Assembly: GCF_008107685.1 (NCBI RefSeq)
Contig: NZ_VIRF01000091.1
Span: 1-64,000 of the forward strand
Direction: 5' to 3'
Length of the DNA: 64,000 bases
Source: Novosphingobium sp. BW1
GTDB lineage: Bacteria > Pseudomonadota > Alphaproteobacteria > Sphingomonadales > Sphingomonadaceae
A program made the position numbers and the translations under genes. Every line of letters begins with the position of its first letter. The stretch's first letter is position 1. Shown in pieces: positions 25,899 to 34,029 of the stretch. Under the pieces are notes generated by a model. The model had not been told where the DNA came from. It was given only the letters and a program-made list of their open reading frames with translations, and did no database searches.

Positions 25899-26596
25899 TG
25901 CATCCGCCCCGACATGATCGCGCCCGCGCGGTGGCCATTTTCCAGGCCGTAACCGTCGCCACGCTGGTGCTCGCCTCCGCACTGCTCGGCGCCGCCACCA
26001 AGGCCGCGACATCGACGATCGGGCGGACCTGGCCCATCGCCGAACCCGATGCCCTGACAGAGATTGAGGCACGCACTGCCAGCCTCCCTGCCGACATGCG
26101 AGCACAATTCAGCCCGCGTTCCAAATGGTCGGCGATGAAGGCCGCAGCGCTGGCGCCCGCCACCATCAGCCGGACGCGAAATGTGGTTCCCTTCTACACG
26201 CTCGATACCGAGATCCGCCTGCCAGGCGGCGAGGTCCTTTACCCCAAGGGCTACACGTTCAACCCGCTCGACTATGTGACGCTTCCCCAGCGCCTTGTCG
26301 TCGTCCGGCCGCGTGACCTCGATTGGGCGCTCAGGACGGCGGGATTGACGGATTTCATCCTGCTGGCGGCCGGCGATGCGCATGACAAGGATGCGATTAC
26401 GCTCTCGGAGCGATGGGGCCGGCCGATCTTCATTCTCGAAGAGCGCGTGAAGCAGCGCCTCAGCCTCACCGTCGCGCCCGTTGTGGTACGCCAGCAAGGC
26501 AGGAAGCTTGAACTTACCGAAGTCCGGCTCGATCGGCAGGGTTCCCGGCCAGTCGCGGCAACGAAACCCGCCAGTGAGCGGAGGCCCTTGCCATGA
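25895..26596 (+). CDS. traW: TraW, pilus assembly protein
   Basis: A 233-residue exported protein with an N-terminal hydrophobic signal (VTVATLVLASALLGAATKA). It shows the TraW signature blocks IGRTWPIAEPDAL, the GEVLYPKGYTFNPLDYV segment, and ERWGRPIFILEERVKQRL. In F-like systems TraW works with TrbC in pilus extension. ATG 25895 overlaps the previous stop; the longer frame to 25490 runs inside traC and is not real. Confidence 0.92.
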   Translation: MMHPPRHDRARAVAIFQAVTVATLVLASALLGAATKAATSTIGRTWPIAEPDALTEIEARTASLPADMRAQFSPRSKWSAMKAAALAPATISRTRNVVPFYTLDTEIRLPGGEVLYPKGYTFNPLDYVTLPQRLVVVRPRDLDWALRTAGLTDFILLAAGDAHDKDAITLSERWGRPIFILEERVKQRLSLTVAPVVVRQQGRKLELTEVRLDRQGSRPVAATKPASERRPLP

Positions 26597-27609
26597 AATG
26601 CAAGCGCGCCCGAACCGCACTGGCCACTATTCTTCTGCTGGCTGCTGGCCTCGCCGCATCATCTCCGGCCCAGGCCTCATCCTGCCCGACAGACACCGTG
26701 TTCAATCCGATCACCAAGGTACGCTGGAACTGCATTTTCCCGATCACGATTGGCGGCGTGCGCGTGGGCAGCACCGACAAGCTCTCGCGCGAGCTCGACG
26801 CGCAGTCCTCCTCGAAGCCGCTCTGCGCCTGCCGCAAGGGGGCAACCTTCTGGTTCGGCGTGAAAGTCAGCTTCTGGTCGCCGAACCGCATGATCGATGT
26901 CGTGACCGAGCCGGGCTGCATGATGGCCCTGGGCGCCGATCTCATGCCCACCCATGGACGCCTCCAGGGAAGCCAGAGCTCCATCTCGGATGGGACGAAC
27001 ACGCGCAAGATGTTCGCGCAGATGCACTACTACATCTCGCCGGTCTGGAAGATGCTCGACATGTTCACCGATCTGCCCTGCCTCGAGGACGACGGCTTCG
27101 ACGTGGCAATGATCACCGAGGTTCTGCCGACCTGGCAATCGGGGACACTTGGCGCGATCATCCAGCCTGAGGGCATCCTTTTCGGCAATCCCGCCGCGGG
27201 ACTTGCCTGCATGGCCGACTGCGCCGCGGCTGCCGCAGGCAAGGTCATCGATCCCCTGTTCTGGTGCATGGGTTCCTGGGGCGCGACCTACCCGGTCGCG
27301 GGCGACATCCATTTCGATGACAGTGTCGAGGCCTGGGCGGGCCTAGCGGCGCGCGGCACCTTCATGATGGGACGGCTTGGGGCGCTTACCATTTCCTCGG
27401 CCGACGGCTGCTCGTTCATCCCCCAGCCCATCTGGACCAAGAGCCGCTACAAGTACCAGCTCATGGAGCCGGTCAAGGGCGGTAGTTGCGTCAATGTCGG
27501 GCGGCCGGGCGCGCTGTGGTCATCGGCCAAGCATGCCCCGGGGCAGGACAACGCCCAGTTCATGCTCTTCGAGAAAGTCATCTGCTGCGCCGGAGTGAGC
27601 ACGCCATGA
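26593..27609 (+). CDS. traU: TraU, pilus assembly / mating-pair protein
   Basis: A 338-residue periplasmic protein with a signal peptide (ATILLLAAGLAASSPAQA). It is Cys-rich and carries TraU hallmarks: FNPITKVRWNCIFPITIGGV, the FWSPNRMIDVVTEPGCM region, the DPLFWCMGSWGATYPVAG block, and KVICCAGVS near the end. It should need the operon's disulfide enzymes. Its stop overlaps a short following frame (ATGA). Confidence 0.95.
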   Translation: MKCKRARTALATILLLAAGLAASSPAQASSCPTDTVFNPITKVRWNCIFPITIGGVRVGSTDKLSRELDAQSSSKPLCACRKGATFWFGVKVSFWSPNRMIDVVTEPGCMMALGADLMPTHGRLQGSQSSISDGTNTRKMFAQMHYYISPVWKMLDMFTDLPCLEDDGFDVAMITEVLPTWQSGTLGAIIQPEGILFGNPAAGLACMADCAAAAAGKVIDPLFWCMGSWGATYPVAGDIHFDDSVEAWAGLAARGTFMMGRLGALTISSADGCSFIPQPIWTKSRYKYQLMEPVKGGSCVNVGRPGALWSSAKHAPGQDNAQFMLFEKVICCAGVSTP

Positions 27610-27896
27610 ACGCTCGCCCGGCACGCACCAACCCGCATCCTCATTCCGCGCGCGGCCCGGTCCCGCAATGGTCTGCCCGCCACAGCCACGAAGGCTGCCG
27701 GGACGCACGCGGAACAGGAGCGGCCTTGTCTGCCCCCCGGCAGGGCCGCTCCACCCCCGGCCGGCACGGCCGCCAGCGGATAGCCCGGACGTTCCTCCTC
27801 TCAACCGTCCCGGGCTGCGCCGCGGCCGTGCCGGCCAACCTTGCTTTTCGCCATTCGGGGAGCCGTTGGTTCGCCTCCAGCGGGCAAGGCCAGTGA
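27606..27896 (+). CDS. Possible 96-residue ORF coupled between traU and traN
   Basis: The frame starts inside the traU stop (ATGA) and its own stop overlaps the probable GTG start of traN (GTGA), the coupling style used throughout this operon. The protein (MNARPARTNPHPHSARGPVP...) is rich in Arg, Pro, Ser and Ala, has no domain and looks unlike its neighbours. It could be a translation-relay leader, a decayed gene in the slot where many relatives carry trbC, or a chance frame. Confidence 0.35.
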   Translation: MNARPARTNPHPHSARGPVPQWSARHSHEGCRDARGTGAALSAPRQGRSTPGRHGRQRIARTFLLSTVPGCAAAVPANLAFRHSGSRWFASSGQGQ

Positions 27897-29821
27897 GTGC
27901 CTGGCCCCGCCTTGCCTCCAGCGCGATCCTGCTGCTCCCCGCTCCTCTCCAGGCCCAGAGCCTAGAGGAGCGCGCCAGAACCGCGGCGGCCGCCTCGCGC
28001 GCGAAGACCGGCACCAGCGACGTGCTCCTGGAAACATATGTGACGCCCGCCATGAGCGGAGAGGCCGTAACGACGATCGATGGAAGCAAGAGCTTCACGC
28101 CCACGATTGCCTGCCAGAAAAGCGCGAAGCTGCTCGAAGTCCTGATCCAGCCTTCGGCGAGCGGCGACATTGGCCTCGTCCAGGTTTCGCGCGACAAGGA
28201 CATGGACGGCACCTTCGATACGAGCGCGAACTTGCCCGTTCCGGTCTCGGGCATCTGCGCCAATGGCGTGCTTTCCTGCGATCCCGGCACCTGGAAAAAT
28301 TGCCGCGCGTTCCGCTGGGAGGTGGATACGGCGAAGGACCTGAAACTCACCGAGGTCCAGATGCCCGAACTTTCCGGATGCTACTGCGTCAACAACAGCT
28401 GCGGCAGCAATCTCGTCTTCGGCAATCTGGCGACCGTGCTCAAGGACCTGGGCGGCGGCATGGTGGGGGCGCTCACCACAGCGTTCCCGGCGATTGGCAT
28501 TGCCGAAGCGCGCATCAACGGTCCCGTAATCGACTATGTCGGCGCGCTCACCACCAGTTGTACCGGCAGCGATACGGCCGCCGAGACTGCCTACCGCAAG
28601 AATCCCACCGCGATTGGCGGCGATGCCTTTGCAGTCAGTTCCGCGAACTCGGTGTTCCAGGTCCTGCAGGGATCGGCGGCCGGTTCCGGTAAGGCCGAAG
28701 TGACACGCTCCTGCTCGATCAGCCGGGACATCACCATCCGGTCCTGGACGTTCGATGATGTTTTCAGCGTTTCCGGTGCGGTCCAGTCGGTGACCAGCTG
28801 CGGCACGAACTGCCGCCGCTACCGGATCGGCGGCGACGGTGCCTGCGGAGCCAATCCCCCCTTCTATACCGCCACGTTCGACGTCCATGAGCCCGACAGG
28901 CTGATCTCGGCGCGGATTGTTGAAATGGGAGCCGAAGACTGGGTCCAGGGCCGCGTCAATGGCATGATCGTGGGCTCGGCGGGCAAGCGACCCTGGCTTA
29001 CCGAAGGCCTGCCTTCGGGCGACTGCCGGATCAGCGGCAGTGCCTGGTACAATCGCACTCGTATCGACATAACGCCGCAACTGAAGGCGGGCTCAACGAG
29101 CGTTGCCGCCCGCGTTCGCGCAGGCGGCGGCGGACGTTGGGGCTACCTGGATGTCGAAGTCGAGGCACAGACAGGATGCGAAGTCAGCGAGAGGCTGATC
29201 GATCTGTGCGCAGCTAACGCCGCAGACAGCAAGTGCCGCCTCTATAGCGAGAGCGTCGATGGGGTGGACACTGTCGTGAACGGTGTAGGCACCGGCCTTC
29301 GGCCCCTGCCCCAGACCCGCCTTTTTGGGACCGGCGCCTGCACGTTTCAGTTCGCCCGCGACTTCTTTTCGCGCGAGCGGCAATACCGATGCATCGTGGA
29401 TAGCGCAGCGCTTCCCGAGCCGGATCTCAGCCGCGGCGCCTACGTGATCGATCATTCGACCGAAACCCTGCTGGCTGATCGCCAGACGGCGGCCGACGGT
29501 ACCGTCACGGCCTCGACACGGCCCTTCAGCCTGCCGGCCCGGGTCTCGGTGCCCGCCTGCGAAGCGATCTGCAAAACGCGCGCTCCCAGGGTCAATACCG
29601 ACGCTGCGCCTGACGGCGTCGTCGGTGCCAAACAGAACGATCCTGCCGGCTACGACACCTTCTACCACGTCTGCGGCAGCGCCAATGCCTGCCCCGCAGG
29701 CCCCGGTGAAGAGATTGTAAGCGCCTGCGGCTGCCTCGATGATTTTCCCGAGGCAGTGGTCATGATGCAGACCGTGCGGCTCGCAGGCGCGGACATGGTC
29801 TGCACGAGCGCTGCGCGATGA
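27893..29821 (+). CDS. traN: TraN-like mating-pair protein, N-terminal/large part
   Basis: A 642-residue exported Cys-rich protein from GTG 27893, with signal sequence SSAILLLPAPLQAQ just after the start. It contains many Cys residues in short motifs (GICANGVLSCDPG, SGCYCVNNSC, SGDCRIS) and a TraN-type middle with EDWVQGRVNGMIVG. The frame is open to ATG 27668, but that start puts the signal about 75 residues inside. Classical TraN is one polypeptide; here the C-terminal TraN signature is in the next gene, joined by a 4-base overlap. Confidence 0.72.
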   Translation: MSAWPRLASSAILLLPAPLQAQSLEERARTAAAASRAKTGTSDVLLETYVTPAMSGEAVTTIDGSKSFTPTIACQKSAKLLEVLIQPSASGDIGLVQVSRDKDMDGTFDTSANLPVPVSGICANGVLSCDPGTWKNCRAFRWEVDTAKDLKLTEVQMPELSGCYCVNNSCGSNLVFGNLATVLKDLGGGMVGALTTAFPAIGIAEARINGPVIDYVGALTTSCTGSDTAAETAYRKNPTAIGGDAFAVSSANSVFQVLQGSAAGSGKAEVTRSCSISRDITIRSWTFDDVFSVSGAVQSVTSCGTNCRRYRIGGDGACGANPPFYTATFDVHEPDRLISARIVEMGAEDWVQGRVNGMIVGSAGKRPWLTEGLPSGDCRISGSAWYNRTRIDITPQLKAGSTSVAARVRAGGGGRWGYLDVEVEAQTGCEVSERLIDLCAANAADSKCRLYSESVDGVDTVVNGVGTGLRPLPQTRLFGTGACTFQFARDFFSRERQYRCIVDSAALPEPDLSRGAYVIDHSTETLLADRQTAADGTVTASTRPFSLPARVSVPACEAICKTRAPRVNTDAAPDGVVGAKQNDPAGYDTFYHVCGSANACPAGPGEEIVSACGCLDDFPEAVVMMQTVRLAGADMVCTSAAR

Positions 29822-30894
29822 GAGCGTCCGGTCTCCTTCTTGCGCTCATGGCCAGCACAAGCTTCGCCTTTGCGGTCCCCGCCCAAGCCGAAGCGCTTTG
29901 CGCCGCCGATCTCGACGGCAACGGCGATGCCGCCGCGCCCGGCGAAACCGCCAGCTGCCTTGCAACCACCACTGGGAATTGGATTTGCCCGATCGAGGAG
30001 GCGCAATGCGTGGCAGACGCCGCCGGTGCCTACACCTGCCCGCTTGGAGACCAGTTCGCGTGCGAAACCCCCGCCTCGGGCAGCACTCCCGCCTGTTCGC
30101 CCCACGCCTGCCTCGATATCAATGCAACGCCGATCGCCGAGGAGCCAGCCATGAACGATCCGGGCGTTCCGGCCGATGGGGCGCTCGATGCCGAGGGAAA
30201 CTGCACCGCGCAGATCGAGATCTTTTCCGGGCGCGCCATGCGTTGCCGTCCTCCGGGGCTTTCCGACAGCTTCCAGAATTGCTGCAAGGACAAGGGCAAG
30301 ATCGTCAAGGACGGCATGGGCTCGTCCGTCGCCTCGATCGGCACCAAGATCGCGGTCGCCAAAGGCGTCTTCACCGGCATGAAAGCCGCCTATACCGCCT
30401 TCCAGGCTGGCGCCACGGCAAGTGAGGCGGCGACTGCTGGCGCAAACGCGCTCATCGTCGGGATCGATCCGACCTCAATGGCGATCAGCCTCGCGGTGAA
30501 TTTCATGATCGAAGTCCTGCTCGCGGGCTGCGACCAGGAAGACATGGAAACGGGCATGCTGCGCGGCTCGGACATGTGCCACGACGTCGGCACCTACTGT
30601 TCCTCCAGGATCCTGGGCATCTGCGTCCAGAAGGCCAAAGGCCACTGCTGCTTCAACACCCGGCTCGGGCGCATCATCCAGGAACAGGGCCGCCTCCAGC
30701 TCATCGCCCTCAACCAGGTTGGCTGGGGTACGCCCAGGCATCCCTACTGCCGCGGCTTCACGCCAGAAGAGTTCCAGGCCCTCGATTTCTCGAAGATGGA
30801 CCTCTCCGAATACTATTCGGACATCGAGGCCCGCACCCAGAGCCAAATTCAAATCGATATGGAGGCAAGGATCGATGCCTACTTCCAGCCCTGA
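29818..30894 (+). CDS. traN: TraN-like mating-pair stabilisation protein, C-terminal part
   Basis: A 358-residue exported protein with a signal peptide (LLLALMASTSFAFAVPAQA). Its second half carries the conserved TraN C-terminal pattern: FQNCCKDKGKIVKDG, the CHDVGTYCSSRILGICVQK block, CCFNTRLGRIIQEQGRLQL, and the RGFTPEEFQALDFSKMDLSE ending. TraN is an outer-membrane adhesin that stabilises mating pairs. The stop is followed without any gap by a 140-bp palindromic repeat. Confidence 0.85.
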   Translation: MRASGLLLALMASTSFAFAVPAQAEALCAADLDGNGDAAAPGETASCLATTTGNWICPIEEAQCVADAAGAYTCPLGDQFACETPASGSTPACSPHACLDINATPIAEEPAMNDPGVPADGALDAEGNCTAQIEIFSGRAMRCRPPGLSDSFQNCCKDKGKIVKDGMGSSVASIGTKIAVAKGVFTGMKAAYTAFQAGATASEAATAGANALIVGIDPTSMAISLAVNFMIEVLLAGCDQEDMETGMLRGSDMCHDVGTYCSSRILGICVQKAKGHCCFNTRLGRIIQEQGRLQLIALNQVGWGTPRHPYCRGFTPEEFQALDFSKMDLSEYYSDIEARTQSQIQIDMEARIDAYFQP

Positions 30895-31888
30895 GCCCAT
30901 TTCGGATTTGACTGATACCGGGCTGCGAACGGGCGCGTTCTGCGCTTCCGGTGCTCACGTACTGGAAGTACGCTGCGCGCCGGTTCTCGAACACACCCAT
31001 TCTCGCTCCGGTCTGAGCCAAATCCGAAATGGGCGCACCCTTGCGTTGTTGGTCTTGTCGCTTTTTGCACCGGCCATTCCTGCTCTATCCGCGGAAGCTT
31101 CATCAAATGCAGCTCCGCAAAACGAAAGCCCGATCGCGGAGCAGGGCAACTCAGCCATGGACCGGCTTAAGGAAGCCGTGAGCCGGCAGAAGACGGACAC
31201 CGTTTCGGGACCCACCGCGTTCCCTGACCTGCCTGACGAAGAGCGGCGCCGGGCCTTTGATGGACTGCGGGCGCGTGCCTCGTCGCCGGTACTGGAAGCG
31301 CGGGCGCGTGTGGGGCTCGATCGAGCGCGCGAGGGCGTAGCCGCCGAGCGCGAGGCCATGGCTAGGCGCATGGCGCAGGCGCTGGGGCTCGATGCGCCCG
31401 ATGCCGTGGCCGTCGCAGATGCCGTGCAAGCACCCGCGGTTGACGCCTGGGTGCCGGTGCTCTTCGTCTCGTCATCGATGCCGGTTGCGGTGCTGCGTAC
31501 CTACGCGGGCCAGCTTGAGAAAGCGGGCGGGGTCATGGCGTTTCGCGGGATGCCGGGCGGGCTGACGCGCGTCGGGCCGATGGCAAAGCTCTCGGCGCAA
31601 ATCCTGCGCATCGATCCGGGCTGCGAAGGCCCGGCCTGCGCCATGCGGAGCGCCCAGATCATCGTCGATCCACTGGTGTTTCGCCAGCACGGTGTCACGC
31701 GCGTGCCCGCATTGGCGATGATCCCGGGCGATCCGGCTCAGCCCTATTGCGAACGCGGCGACGACGCGCCGACCAGCCCGCATCTGGTCTACGGCGATGC
31801 CGCCCTTTCCGGACTGCTTGGCGAATACGCCCGCCTTGACGGCAAGACGGAGGTGCGCGATGCTGAAGCTCGCCTGGAAAACCGCTAG
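30875..31888 (+). CDS. trbC: TrbC, type-F pilus assembly protein (N terminus altered by a repeat)
   Basis: A 337-residue frame whose mature part is a TrbC domain: VPVLFVSSSMPVAVLRTYAG, then MAFRGMPGGLTRVGPM and QIIVDPLVFRQHGVTRVPAL. A signal sequence (LALLVLSLFAPAIPALSA) lies about 70 residues in. The first part is encoded by a 140-bp inverted-repeat element (30895-31034). ATG 30875 overlaps the end of traN by 20 bases and reads through the element in frame. The native start was probably displaced by the insertion; in-frame TTG codons within the signal sequence are weak alternatives. Localisation could be affected. Confidence 0.8.
   Translation: MPTSSPEPISDLTDTGLRTGAFCASGAHVLEVRCAPVLEHTHSRSGLSQIRNGRTLALLVLSLFAPAIPALSAEASSNAAPQNESPIAEQGNSAMDRLKEAVSRQKTDTVSGPTAFPDLPDEERRRAFDGLRARASSPVLEARARVGLDRAREGVAAEREAMARRMAQALGLDAPDAVAVADAVQAPAVDAWVPVLFVSSSMPVAVLRTYAGQLEKAGGVMAFRGMPGGLTRVGPMAKLSAQILRIDPGCEGPACAMRSAQIIVDPLVFRQHGVTRVPALAMIPGDPAQPYCERGDDAPTSPHLVYGDAALSGLLGEYARLDGKTEVRDAEARLENR
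30895..31034. repeat. 140-bp palindromic (MITE/REP-like) element at the traN-trbC junction
   Basis: Perfect 16-base terminal inverted repeats GCCCATTTCGGATTTG (30895-30910) and its complement (31019-31034) enclose two imperfectly matching arms that meet at CGTACT-GGA-AGTACG (30958-30972). The whole element can fold into one long hairpin. It starts immediately after the traN stop codon. No transposase is encoded and no target-site duplication could be recognised, so it may be a non-autonomous mobile or intergenic palindromic repeat. Confidence 0.8.
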
Positions 31889-32468
31889 GGGCGCCTGGCC
31901 CGGCATAAGGGACCTGCCGCTGCGCGCGGCCGTGGCGCTGGGAAGCTCAGGTCTGGGTGAGCCGGTGCGCCCGGCCCGGCTCTGGAAAGCCTACGCCATC
32001 GTACTGCCTGTTGGGCTCCTCGCCTGTTGGGCGATCCCTCAAGTCACATGGGTCATGAGCCCCTCAATCCCCGCCATCGCGGTGCGCGCCGATCCCGGCC
32101 CCATCCGCAAGGGAGACTTCGTGATGTTCACGCTCTCGCACCCGCTCGCCGGTCCCGAGCCTGTCAATGTGACCAAGGAAGCGCTGTGCCTGCCCGGCGA
32201 GAAGATCACCATGGTCGAACGCCCCTCGATGCAGCCCTCCCTGCGAGCAGGCAAAACCGATGGCGGGTACTACTGCAATGGCGAGCTCCTGGGCATTTCC
32301 AAACCGGTCGGTCGCAATGGCCAGGCGCTCACGCACTGGCGTCCGGCAGAGCCCCTGATTCCCGAAGGCATGATCTACGTCGGTTCGCCCCATCCCGATG
32401 GTTTCGACAGCCGCTATTACGGACCTGTTTCTATCAGCCGCCTCACCCGCATGAAGAAAGTGCTGTGA
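31860..32468 (+). CDS. S26-family signal peptidase (conjugative TraF-type)
   Basis: A 202-residue membrane peptidase. A membrane segment (YAIVLPVGLLACWAIPQV) precedes the active-site region VMSPSIPAIAVRADPG, in which Ser69 (SxP) is the likely nucleophile; Lys106 in NVTKEALCLPGEK is the probable general base. A C-terminal IYVGSPHPDGFDSRYYGPV block matches the S26 box. GGAGG precedes ATG 31860, which overlaps trbC by 29 bases. It may mature the pilin or other exported transfer proteins. Confidence 0.87.
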   Translation: MLKLAWKTARGAWPGIRDLPLRAAVALGSSGLGEPVRPARLWKAYAIVLPVGLLACWAIPQVTWVMSPSIPAIAVRADPGPIRKGDFVMFTLSHPLAGPEPVNVTKEALCLPGEKITMVERPSMQPSLRAGKTDGGYYCNGELLGISKPVGRNGQALTHWRPAEPLIPEGMIYVGSPHPDGFDSRYYGPVSISRLTRMKKVL

Positions 32469-33382
32469 ACGCGCGCGCTCGGCCATTCCTGCCTCCGCTG
32501 GCAACAGCCTTGGCACTGAGCCTGCCGCCTCCCGTGCTCGCGCAGCAAGGGTTCGGGACCCGCGAGGTCAAGCAGGGCTACTGGTGGTATGCGCCGCCTC
32601 CCGAGCCCGCAACGGACAGGACAGACGACGCGGATCCGCTGGCCAGGCCCGTCATTCCGCCCATGGCCGAACTTGCGAGCTGGACGCCGCCCCGCATCCG
32701 CAAGCTGATCGAGGACCAGCGCGACTATGCCGCGACCGTGCTCACCGTCGATGCCGTCGCCGACTTCTGGCGCCTCGAAGACTTCGCCCGGCGCAAGGCC
32801 CGCGCCTTTGCCGGGCTCACCCAGATCGCCATGCTGCAAAACCCTGCACTGAATTCCAAATCAGCCAATCCGATGGTGGGCGATGCAAGGGCCGAACTGA
32901 CCGCTCACAAGGACCAGGTCCGGCAGCGCTATTTGCGCGCGCACGCCAATGAATTCGCGCTCGTCATGTTCTCGCGTACTACATGCGGCTACTGCCGTGT
33001 GCAGTGGCCCATCGTTCAGCGTTTCCAGGATCAAATGGGCTGGCAGGTCACCCTGATGGACCTCGACCGGCGTCCGGACCTCGGCGCACGCTTCGGGGTC
33101 GACGTCACCCCCACCACCATGATCATTCGCAGGAACAGTTCGCAAAGGATGGTCATTGCCGCCGGGATCGAGGCCTACCCAAACCTCGCCCAGATGGCCT
33201 ACCAGGCGGTGAAGCTCCTCACTGGCGACATCCGCCCCGAGCAGTTCATGACGGGCGCAGGCGAGGAAGGCGGTTTCTTCGACGCCCTTTCCGCTGGCCC
33301 GATTGCCGCAAGCGATCCGCGTGCGCTGTCCCGGGACCTGGGAATGAGCGATGTGCCTGCCGCTGGGGGGCCTGGTGAATGA
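32465..33382 (+). CDS. traF: TraF, thioredoxin-fold pilus assembly protein
   Basis: A 305-residue periplasmic protein with a signal peptide (LATALALSLPPPVLAQQG). The YWWYAPPPEP motif near the N terminus is typical of conjugal TraF. The C-terminal thioredoxin-like domain has CGYC (Cys174, Cys177) in SRTTCGYCRVQWPIVQRF, so unlike F TraF it retains a redox-active pair. GTG 32465 overlaps the previous stop, and the end overlaps the next gene by four bases. Confidence 0.9.
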   Translation: MNARARPFLPPLATALALSLPPPVLAQQGFGTREVKQGYWWYAPPPEPATDRTDDADPLARPVIPPMAELASWTPPRIRKLIEDQRDYAATVLTVDAVADFWRLEDFARRKARAFAGLTQIAMLQNPALNSKSANPMVGDARAELTAHKDQVRQRYLRAHANEFALVMFSRTTCGYCRVQWPIVQRFQDQMGWQVTLMDLDRRPDLGARFGVDVTPTTMIIRRNSSQRMVIAAGIEAYPNLAQMAYQAVKLLTGDIRPEQFMTGAGEEGGFFDALSAGPIAASDPRALSRDLGMSDVPAAGGPGE

Positions 33383-33969
33383 AACGAGCAGCACGCCTCC
33401 TGCTCCCGGTCATGGCTGCCACCTGCCTGGCCGCGCCTGGCCCTTCCAGCCGGGCCAGGCCTGCGACGCGCGAGGATGCAAGGGCGGCGGCAATCCATCC
33501 GGTTGCCGAACCCTCGCAAATGCAAGCCTGGCTTGCACGTGTGCCCGTCACCCGAGACTTTCCTCCCGACTTTGCCGGATCGCTGCACGCTTATGCGCCG
33601 GCCTTCGTGATCGAGATAAGCACCGCGCCGGGATGCCTGCCGTGCGCCGATCTCTGGAGCAAACTGGGCACGCTGCACCGACACTATGGCTGGCAAGTTC
33701 GCACGCTATCGCGCGAGGACGCGCTGCTGCGCTCGGGCCGGCTTGGCCTGCCCTGGGTCGGCCATCCCGTCGCCTGGGTTCGGCCTATCGATGATCCAAA
33801 CCGCACTGTTCCCATCGCGATCGGCACCGATCATGCGCCGAACCTTGCCCGCAACGCCTGGCTTGCGGCGCGCATGCTGACCGGCGTTCGTGCTGAAGTG
33901 GGCGTACACGCGCTTTCCAAATTCACCGGGATCGTGGGCGCAAGCCCGACATCCCAATTCCACCGCTGA
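33379..33969 (+). CDS. Thioredoxin-like exported protein (TrbB-like position)
   Basis: A 196-residue protein with an N-terminal signal (RLLLPVMAATCLAAPG) and a thioredoxin fold carrying CLPC (Cys86, Cys89) in EISTAPGCLPCADLW. F-like operons often carry the disulfide isomerase TrbB near here, and this is a good positional match, though sequence identity to TrbB was not recognised. It is the third thioredoxin-fold protein of the operon. Confidence 0.75.
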   Translation: MKRAARLLLPVMAATCLAAPGPSSRARPATREDARAAAIHPVAEPSQMQAWLARVPVTRDFPPDFAGSLHAYAPAFVIEISTAPGCLPCADLWSKLGTLHRHYGWQVRTLSREDALLRSGRLGLPWVGHPVAWVRPIDDPNRTVPIAIGTDHAPNLARNAWLAARMLTGVRAEVGVHALSKFTGIVGASPTSQFHR

Positions 33970-34029
33970 GGGACCGTTCATGGCGGGCCGGTCCCTTCCT
34001 CCATTGGCACGAACAGAAAGACGCCCGCC

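Noticed and set aside
27962..29080. 372-codon minus-strand frame
   Set aside because: Antisense shadow of the large TraN-like gene; no motif.
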